Shown here in pieces: positions 34,612 through 38,786 of a stretch of 38,786 bases of DNA; the stretch's first letter is position 1; each line of letters starts with the position of its first letter. This DNA is from an uncultured Clostridia bacterium (GTDB lineage Bacteria > Bacillota > Clostridia > Christensenellales > CAMQZB01). The notes below the pieces were generated by a model. That model saw only the letters and a list, made by a program, of their open reading frames with translations, had not been told where the DNA came from and made no database searches. The DNA lies in the NCBI GenBank assembly GCA_947039455.1, contig CAMQZB010000017.1:1-38786 (forward strand), in the 5' to 3' direction. Position numbers and translations under genes: made by a program.

Positions 34612-35004
34612 ATGAAATACCCACAAATTGATTTAAGTGAAAAATCTTTTCCTACTATCGATGAATTCGGAATAGTAAACATTGGTTACTACCAAGGCGA
34701 ATTGACAAAAGATGGCCGTCCTTTTCGAGTGGACGCATGGGAGTTGGACGGGGTTTTGACTTATACATATTATATATCAAATATTGGCATGGAAAAAATC
34801 ACTGATGATGAGTTACATTCATGGTTAGAAAAAGAAGGTCTATACATCAGAACTGACAACCCATTCTACGTGAAAAAAGAGTTAATCACCGATAGTTCAA
34901 ACTATGAGTTTTTAGTTTTAAACGTATACATGGGCAACGAAAACTCAATATTCGTTAGAAGCGATCTGAAATTATTGCAATACAACGACCAAAACGATAA
35001 TTAA
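34612..35004 (+). CDS. Conserved-looking small protein of unknown function
   Basis: I do not recognise this 130-aa protein. It is acidic and soluble, with no signal peptide or membrane segment. It is rich in aromatic residues and looks like alternating strands (IVNIGYYQGELTKDGRPFRVDAWELDGVLTYTYYISNIG), a helix DDELHSWLEKEG and a final strand pair. An AAGGAGA site, codon use like its neighbours and an 18-base gap after xth support a real gene at the end of the HAD-xth run. Residues such as RPFRVDAWELDG would be useful for a search. Confidence 0.75.
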   Translation: MKYPQIDLSEKSFPTIDEFGIVNIGYYQGELTKDGRPFRVDAWELDGVLTYTYYISNIGMEKITDDELHSWLEKEGLYIRTDNPFYVKKELITDSSNYEFLVLNVYMGNENSIFVRSDLKLLQYNDQNDN

Positions 35005-35077
35005 TCTCAAAACCCAACCACCCCAAATAGAACAACACCCACCGTCCAACCACTCCCAAAACACCACCCCCCAAAAA

Positions 35078-35165
35078 GGGTCAAGGGTTTCGACCCTTGT
35101 GAGGTTAAGGGCTCACAGCCCTTATGGAGTTTGAGGCAAAGCCTCATGTCCCTAACGAACCAACA
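35078..35165 (+). repeat. Intergenic triple-hairpin repeat, copy R2
   Basis: About nine in ten bases are identical to 38-125, in the same orientation. All three stems are intact: CAAGGGT/ACCCTTG, TAAGGGC/GCCCTTA, TGAGGC/GCCTCA. It lies between the 3' ends of convergent genes. Confidence 0.85.
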
Positions 35166-35195
35166 AAAACACTAAGAAGAAATAAATAACATAAA

Positions 35196-35231
35196 AAATC
35201 ACGGAAGAACTTATCTTCCGTGATTTGTTTT
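35196..35231. terminator. Bidirectional terminator at the end of the GNAT gene
   Basis: A 13-bp perfect stem, AAATCACGGAAGA with TCTTCCGTGATTT, five-base loop. An A-run on the left acts as the T-run for the minus-strand gene. Confidence 0.9.
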
Positions 35232-35264
35232 TCTTATATTATATAGTATATGTTCTGACTGAAA

Positions 35265-35750
35265 TTATTTATAGTTACCGCCAATAAATTTTTTGCAAAC
35301 GATATTTTCTAAAGTCATACCGCTTCGAATAACCTGTTGTTTCTTCACAACAGAAAAACCACGACTAACGAAAAAGTCTTTAGCGGTAATTGAGGCGTGA
35401 GTTCCAAGTGTCATAAAGTAATTGCTATGAGCGTAACTTTCTATATCATTATAAAGGGCAGTGCCGATACCGCGTTTTTGAAAATCCTGATGCACGTACA
35501 GCATGTGGATATATCCGCTGTCAGTAATATTAGAAAAGCCAACAATCTTACCCTTTGCCACAGCGATAATAGTGTAAGACTCAGCAAAGTTTTCCTGCCA
35601 AGCGTCTTTATCAATATCACCGCCAGCCCAAGCTTTAATTTGTTGCGAAGTATAATCCGCTTTGCAAATGCTATGCACCGTGTTTTTAAATAAGTGTATC
35701 ATCTCGTCTAAATGCGACGGGTTGTATTCTATAATCTCAAGTCCTTTCAT
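35265..35750 (-). CDS. GNAT family N-acetyltransferase
   Basis: A 161-aa acetyl-CoA-dependent transferase. The acetyl-CoA-binding motif A is seen in IHMLYVHQDFQKRGIGTALYNDIESYA (Q-x-x-G-x-G type), preceded by the strand IIAVAKGKIVGFSNIT. The C-terminal part (ASITAKDFFVSRGFSVVKKQQVIRSGMTLENIVCKKF) matches the YafP-like subgroup, whose substrates are mostly unknown. I use the ATG at 35750 (MKGLEI) with GGGGA ten bases upstream. An in-frame TTG five codons earlier overlaps that site. It is a single-gene unit with a recognisable promoter. Confidence 0.88.
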   Translation of the reverse strand: MKGLEIIEYNPSHLDEMIHLFKNTVHSICKADYTSQQIKAWAGGDIDKDAWQENFAESYTIIAVAKGKIVGFSNITDSGYIHMLYVHQDFQKRGIGTALYNDIESYAHSNYFMTLGTHASITAKDFFVSRGFSVVKKQQVIRSGMTLENIVCKKFIGGNYK

Positions 35751-35788
35751 GTTAATTTTCCCCAACCTTAATATCTTTAGTTGAATTT

Positions 35789-35817
35789 AGTATATCATAT
35801 TGAATTCAGTTTTGCAA
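35789..35817 (-). promoter_or_regulatory. Promoter of the GNAT gene
   Basis: On the minus strand TTGCAA (35812-35817), 17 bases, TATACT (35789-35794). Confidence 0.65.
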
Positions 35818-35931
35818 TAAATAAATTTCTTAAATTTCTATAAATTAACGGTGCAAAACTGGTGTTGCGTAACAAATAATACACAAAAAGAAAAAAACTT
35901 GTAAAAAAATAGAAAAAATCAATAAAAACTA

Positions 35932-35960
35932 TTGACAAACGCAGTATTCTATGTTAATAT
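35932..35960 (+). promoter_or_regulatory. Promoter of rubrerythrin
   Basis: TTGACA (35932-35937), 17 bases, TAATAT (35955-35960). The leader to the ATG is about 90 bases. Confidence 0.82.
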
Positions 35961-35968
35961 AGTAAAGT

Positions 35969-35987
35969 AATAGTAATCATTACTATT
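35969..35987 (+). promoter_or_regulatory. PerR/Fur-type operator candidate
   Basis: AATAGTAATCATTACTATT is a perfect 9-1-9 palindrome placed at the expected transcription start. Its 7-1-7 core TAGTAAT-C-ATTACTA matches the PerR consensus half-site TTATAAT at five of seven positions. A site here would block transcription until peroxide relieves it, which suits rubrerythrin. Confidence 0.65.
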
Positions 35988-36057
35988 TAACATCAAACAA
36001 TATTTAACGAAATATCTTGTTGAATAAAATAAAAAACAAAAAACGAGGAGAATTATT

Positions 36058-36591
36058 ATGGAATTAAGAGGATCAAAAACTGAAGCTAATTTAAGAGAAG
36101 CATTTGCAGGTGAAAGCCAAGCTAGAAATAAATACACTTACTTTGCTGGTGTAGCAAAAAAAGAAGGTTTCGAGCAACTTAGAGAAATTTTCTTGCAAAC
36201 TGCTGAAAATGAAAAAGAGCATGCAAAAATGTGGTTCAAAGAACTTGGTGAGCTAGGCAATACTGTTGCTAATCTTACTGCTGCCGCTGCTGGTGAGCAC
36301 GGTGAATGGACTGATATGTATGAAAGAATGGCTAAAGACGCTGAACAAGAAGGTTTCGCTGGTCTTGCTATGAAATTCAGAGCTGTTGCAAAAATTGAGA
36401 AAGCTCATGAAGATAGATATTTAGCTTTGCTTAGCAACGTTAAAAACGGAAAAGTTTTCACTAAAGACGAAATCGTTCTTTGGGAATGTAGAAACTGTGG
36501 TCACATGCACCAAGGTACTTCTGCGTTGAAAATGTGCCCAGTATGTGCACATCCTGAAAGTTATTTCGAAGTTAGAAACGAGAACTACTAA
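36058..36591 (+). CDS. rbr: Rubrerythrin
   Basis: A cytoplasmic NADH-linked peroxide reductase of anaerobes. The 177 aa comprise a four-helix ferritin-like domain with diiron ligands in [11 protein letters not shown] (Glu19), ENEKEHAK and [11 protein letters not shown]-terminal rubredoxin domain with one iron follows (ECRNCGH and CPVCAH, about 142-165). Both centres are complete, and the length is slightly shorter than the 190-aa classical form. CGAGGAG precedes the ATG. The promoter and the PerR-like palindrome argue for induction by peroxide. After the stop codon comes a small structured RNA segment and a terminator. Confidence 0.97.
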   Translation: MELRGSKTEANLREAFAGESQARNKYTYFAGVAKKEGFEQLREIFLQTAENEKEHAKMWFKELGELGNTVANLTAAAAGEHGEWTDMYERMAKDAEQEGFAGLAMKFRAVAKIEKAHEDRYLALLSNVKNGKVFTKDEIVLWECRNCGHMHQGTSALKMCPVCAHPESYFEVRNENY

Positions 36592-36598
36592 AAATTAG

Positions 36599-36650
36599 TT
36601 ATTAGCTGGGGAGTTTCGGTCCGCTCTAATAAGATCTTACCCCTTAAGAT
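36599..36650 (+). other. Structured segment between rbr and its terminator
   Basis: TTATTAG (36599-36605) pairs with CTAATAA (36626-36632). Next, ATCTTA (36634-36639) pairs with TAAGAT (36645-36650), with loop CCCCT. GGGG at 36608-36611 inside the first hairpin could pair with CCCC of the second loop, making a kissing or pseudoknotted fold. I do not recognise a known RNA class. Confidence 0.4.
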
Positions 36651-36663
36651 TATAAATGAAAAC

Positions 36664-36696
36664 TACCATCTCAATTTTTTTTTGAGATGGTTTTTT
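36664..36696 (+). terminator. Intrinsic terminator of rbr
   Basis: ACCATCTCAA pairs with TTGAGATGGT around a T-rich loop, followed by a run of six T. Confidence 0.9.
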
Positions 36697-36784
36697 CATG
36701 CCTATTTATAGTTAATAAAATTGTGCTTATATAATGTATATATATAAAGAAAAATTTCTCATATATATTATGTATATATGAAGC

Positions 36785-36827
36785 AAACAAAAGCACCCTA
36801 ATCTATGAGAAAAGGGTGCTTTGTTTA
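36785..36827 (-). terminator. Terminator of the radical SAM gene
   Basis: AAAGCACCC and GGGTGCTTT pair around a 15-base loop. On the minus strand it is followed by TTTGTTT. The AT-rich stretch 36697-36784 holds only TATATA palindromes. Confidence 0.75.
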
Positions 36828-36875
36828 TGTAGTTTAATTTGTTTATTAATTTGACGATTAAAATCTATTTATATA

Positions 36876-37469
36876 TTAATCAATATCGATATATTCTCTG
36901 ACTTTTAAAGCTACGCCAATAGAATCAGCAACCTTTTGGCAAGCAGTAATATCCACGTCAGGCACATCAACAATAGATAGCTGAGTTGTGAACTCGCTTT
37001 GGTTCTTGCAAGCTGTTGCAAAGTTAAGCAACATTTCAAAAGCTCCTACTTTATATATAGGTTTGCAAATAGCATCATATTTTTCGCTATCGCTTTGGTT
37101 TAATGAGATAGAAACGATATCAACAGCACCTGCAAGAAGCGGCGCAATGTTTTTACCATTAATTTCATTCCCGTGACCATTAGTATTGATTCGCACCAGT
37201 TTTCCTAAAGTACGATAATGTTTTCCTAATTCTACAAGGGTGTCCACACGGTAAGTTGGCTCTCCGTAACCACAAAACACTATTTCATTATAACTAGAAA
37301 CGTCCCCAGCGGATTTCACAACATCCTCAAAAGTAGGTTCTGACTTTAACCACAAAGGGTAACCGCCGTAAGTGTCTTTATTACGTACGCAAAACACGCA
37401 ACGGTTTGAGCATTTATTTGTTAGATTGATGTATAAATTATTGTCTATTATATAAGTATAAGTATCCAC
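36876..37469 (-). CDS. Radical SAM protein, TatD-associated type
   Basis: A short (197 aa) radical SAM enzyme. The 4Fe-4S site is CSNRCVFC (Cys20, Cys24, Cys27; C-x3-C-x2-C). SAM-binding elements are FCGYGEPTYR and KLVRINTNGHGN, followed by VDIVSISLNQSD. Size and phrasing (LYINLTNKCSNRCVFCVRNK, YPLWL) match the family found next to TatD nuclease genes, whose reaction is unknown. No tatD gene lies in this window, so this copy is unlinked or its partner is elsewhere. I accept a GTG start with AAGGA about ten bases upstream. It has its own promoter and terminator. Confidence 0.85.
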   Translation of the reverse strand: MDTYTYIIDNNLYINLTNKCSNRCVFCVRNKDTYGGYPLWLKSEPTFEDVVKSAGDVSSYNEIVFCGYGEPTYRVDTLVELGKHYRTLGKLVRINTNGHGNEINGKNIAPLLAGAVDIVSISLNQSDSEKYDAICKPIYKVGAFEMLLNFATACKNQSEFTTQLSIVDVPDVDITACQKVADSIGVALKVREYIDID

Positions 37470-37501
37470 TTGATTTTCGTCCTTAATTTGTATTTGAATT
37501 T

Positions 37502-37530
37502 AGTGTAATGTTTTTGCAATAATATGTCAA
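37502..37530 (-). promoter_or_regulatory. Promoter of the radical SAM gene
   Basis: On the minus strand TTGACA (37525-37530), 17 bases, TACACT (37502-37507). Confidence 0.72.
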
Positions 37531-37612
37531 TGATATTAGCCACAAATTCGAGGTTTCTCACCTATCAATTGTGTCGAAAAGCTGAAAGTTTCAAAAATTA
37601 CTGCATAAAAGA

Positions 37613-37641
37613 GTGACAGAACTCGTTCCATATGCTAGAAT
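37613..37641 (+). promoter_or_regulatory. Promoter of the DUF1294 gene
   Basis: GTGACA (37613-37618), 17 bases, TAGAAT (37636-37641), with a leader of about 80 bases. Confidence 0.55.
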
Positions 37642-37727
37642 AATATGAGTTGGTTGCTTAATTCTATTATCAGAAACGGTTTTCCAATGAAATTATAAGC
37701 AAATTAAGGAAAAGAGGTTAATATATT

Positions 37728-38006
37728 ATGAATATTTATCAAATTATATTTCTAGGCGCAGTTCTAATTATGAACGCAGTAGGGTTTATCATTATGGGCG
37801 TAGATAAAAAACGTGCTATCAAAAAACGCTACAGAGTTAGTGAGGCAACACTGTTTGCCGTTGCTACTGCATTCGGTGGAGTAGGTTCAACTTGCGGTAT
37901 GTTCTACTTTAGACACAAAACGAAACATTGGTACTTTAGATTAGGCTTCCCAGTTCTAGCCGCATTAACTATTGTGGCATCTATATATATTTTCACTATT
38001 TTGTAG
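37728..38006 (+). CDS. DUF1294 small membrane protein
   Basis: A 92-aa membrane protein. Helix 1 (about 4-23) is followed by the family signature MGVDKKRAIKKRYRVSEATLF, a Gly-rich second helix (AVATAFGGVGSTCGMFYF), the conserved FRHKTKHWYFRLGFP and a last helix (about 73-91). This order matches DUF1294 (YdzA-like) proteins, which have no known function. GAGGT lies nine bases before the ATG. It is monocistronic. Confidence 0.88.
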   Translation: MNIYQIIFLGAVLIMNAVGFIIMGVDKKRAIKKRYRVSEATLFAVATAFGGVGSTCGMFYFRHKTKHWYFRLGFPVLAALTIVASIYIFTIL

Positions 38007-38055
38007 TAATTGTGTAGTTTTATAGAAAAAACTCTTAATAAAATGTAGAAAAGCT

Positions 38056-38091
38056 AAAGACGAATTGCTAAGTGCAATCGTCTTTTTTTTA
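38056..38091 (+). terminator. Intrinsic terminator of the DUF1294 gene
   Basis: AAAGACGAATTGC pairs with GCAATCGTCTTT with one bulged A, followed by a run of eight T. Confidence 0.9.
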
Positions 38092-38106
38092 ATACTGAAT
38101 ATGGAC

Positions 38107-38210
38107 TGTGGGTAAGTGTGCGTTGATGGTGGACAAAATGTGGGAAAATGATGAAAATTTGTGGATAAATATGCTGTTTTGTGTATCCTTTGTGGATAGG
38201 TTGTGGATAA
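38107..38210 (+). promoter_or_regulatory. Cluster of DnaA-box-like sites before the tRNA/rRNA promoters
   Basis: TGTGGATAA (DnaA-box complement) occurs exactly at 38160-38168 and 38202-38210, and with one mismatch at 38107-38115 (TGTGGGTAA) and 38191-38199 (TGTGGATAG). Two looser matches lie between the first two. All are in one orientation, with steps of 53, 31 and 11 bases, near five, three and one helical turns. AT-rich DNA follows directly (38211-38250). Protein binding is inferred from the motif. Confidence 0.6.
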
Positions 38211-38252
38211 CTAAATTTTTCAAAAAACTTTTAAAAAACTTGTGATTTTTTC

Positions 38253-38282
38253 TTGACAATGGATACTTATCTGTTATATACT
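38253..38282 (+). promoter_or_regulatory. tRNA/rRNA promoter P1
   Basis: TTGACA (38253-38258), 18 bases, TATACT (38277-38282). TATATA at 16 bases is an alternative -10. A small hairpin CTGTC/GACAG follows near the expected start. Confidence 0.82.
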
Positions 38283-38384
38283 AACAAAGCTGTCAGCGAG
38301 ACAGTGCAAACAAGTTCCTACACAATATCAAATACGAGTTAGTAAATTGCTTCAAAACTTTTTCAAAAAAGTATTGAAAAACAG

Positions 38385-38413
38385 TTGACAAATAAGTAAT
38401 GATTTGATATTAT
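38385..38413 (+). promoter_or_regulatory. tRNA/rRNA promoter P2
   Basis: TTGACA (38385-38390), 17 bases, TATTAT (38408-38413), about 70 bases before tRNA-Ala. A GCACT/AGTGC hairpin lies just downstream. Tandem promoters are typical of rRNA operons. Confidence 0.85.
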
Positions 38414-38487
38414 TAGTAAGCACTTGAGTGCAAAACAATTTAATGAGCTTTTTAAATCAATAATCTGTTTAGAAAGTTTACGTATTT

Positions 38488-38563
38488 GGGGGTATAGCTC
38501 AGTTGGGAGAGCGCCTGCCTTGCAAGCAGGAGGTCATCGGTTCGATCCCGATTATCTCCACCA
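38488..38563 (+). tRNA. tRNA-Ala (TGC)
   Basis: The cloverleaf is complete. Acceptor GGGGGTA pairs with TATCTCC (two G-U), the D arm is AGCTCAGTTGGGAGAGC, and the anticodon stem CCTGC/GCAGG has TGC at 38521-38523. The T arm contains GGTTCGATCC, and CCA is encoded at 38561-38563. Start is inferred from acceptor pairing. Confidence 0.97.
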
Positions 38564-38570
38564 CTAATAC

Positions 38571-38647
38571 GGGCTCATAGCTCAGCTGGTTAGAGCACAC
38601 GCCTGATAAGCGTGAGGTCGATGGTTCGAGTCCATTTGAGCCCACCA
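38571..38647 (+). tRNA. tRNA-Ile (GAT)
   Basis: Acceptor GGGCTCA pairs perfectly with TGAGCCC. Anticodon GAT is at 38605-38607 in the stem ACGCC/GCGTG region, the T loop is GGTTCGAGTCC, and CCA is encoded. It lies seven bases after tRNA-Ala, so both come from one transcript. Confidence 0.97.
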
Positions 38648-38786
38648 TATTCCACTTGTGGAATGGATTGGGAAATCTCATTTAGAGATAACCGAGATTA
38701 GAAAAATATTAAGACGTTTGTCTTAAACAAAAGCGAGTGACCGCAAGGTATCGTTGCACATTGACAACTACATATGAATAGTAAAA
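38648..38786 (+). other. Probable rRNA leader or spacer, running off the window
   Basis: It starts with the hairpin ATTCCAC/GTGGAAT. Its end (GTTGCACATTGACAACTACATATGAATAG) resembles the sequence found just before 16S or 23S rRNA genes in Firmicutes. No mature rRNA sequence is reached, so which rRNA follows cannot be told. Confidence 0.6.

Noticed and set aside
38107-38250. Calling the DnaA-box cluster the chromosomal origin outright
   Set aside because: None of the usual origin neighbours are present and no skew can be computed from this window; kept only as a regulatory or origin candidate.
38499-38681. A 60-codon minus-strand frame across the two tRNA genes containing IGIEPMTSCLQGRRS
   Set aside because: This phrase is the well-known artefact of translating antisense tRNA sequence; it is not a protein gene.

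Overview
The window is AT-rich, densely coded chromosomal DNA. It carries AddAB instead of RecBCD, Gram-positive style lipoproteins, a T-box leader in front of cysS, AGGAGG-type ribosome binding sites and anaerobe genes (rubrerythrin, PduL, iron-type alcohol dehydrogenase, a small radical SAM protein). This fits an anaerobic, fermentative member of the Clostridia. The sequence alone does not fix the family. I see no prophage, insertion sequence or CRISPR array. The content is mostly core genome with unusually rich regulatory DNA.

Layout. 1-2.6 kb: serS and a lipoprotein gene on the minus strand, with a palindromic repeat at the left edge. 2.6-10.6 kb: addB-addA (double-strand break repair), then an unrecognised three-helix membrane protein. 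10.6-11.6 kb: a gene-free block of hairpin repeats. 11.6-17.5 kb: ung on the minus strand, diverging from a str operon (L7Ae-like protein, rpsL, rpsG, fusA, tufA) that is not attached to rpoBC. 17.5-19.1 kb: a CoA-binding protein and a DUF4349 lipoprotein. 19.1-24.5 kb: a complete branched-chain amino acid ABC transporter operon (livKHMGF) behind an apparent leader-peptide attenuator. 24.5-29.4 kb: an iron-type alcohol dehydrogenase with a zinc phospholipase C-like gene, pduL and proS. 29.4-33 kb: T-box, cysS and a MATE exporter. 33-35.8 kb: a HAD phosphatase, xth, an unknown protein, a second palindromic repeat and a GNAT acetyltransferase. 35.8-38.1 kb: rubrerythrin with a PerR-like operator, a TatD-linked-type radical SAM protein and a DUF1294 membrane protein. 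38.1-38.8 kb: DnaA-box-like sites, two tandem promoters and tRNA-Ala/tRNA-Ile leading into what is probably an rRNA operon.

Most notable points. (1) A 19-codon ORF reading MKKFTAKNNRIIILINLLK lies between a consensus promoter and a perfect intrinsic terminator upstream of livK, and an alternative antiterminator pairing is available. This looks like ribosome-mediated attenuation of amino acid uptake by Ile/Leu supply. (2) Same-orientation TGTGGATAA sites (DnaA-box sequence), spaced at close to whole helical turns, sit upstream of both the str operon and the tRNA/rRNA promoters and nowhere else that I noticed. (3) A hairpin repeat family occupies gene-free DNA between convergent gene ends, and its copies differ in sequence while keeping their stems paired. 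(4) Ribosomal protein S12 has Arg at position 88, where Lys is usual. Lys-to-Arg there is a known streptomycin-resistance change.

Protein and motif calls come from reading the sequence; no search was run. RNA structures were paired by eye, with no energies computed.
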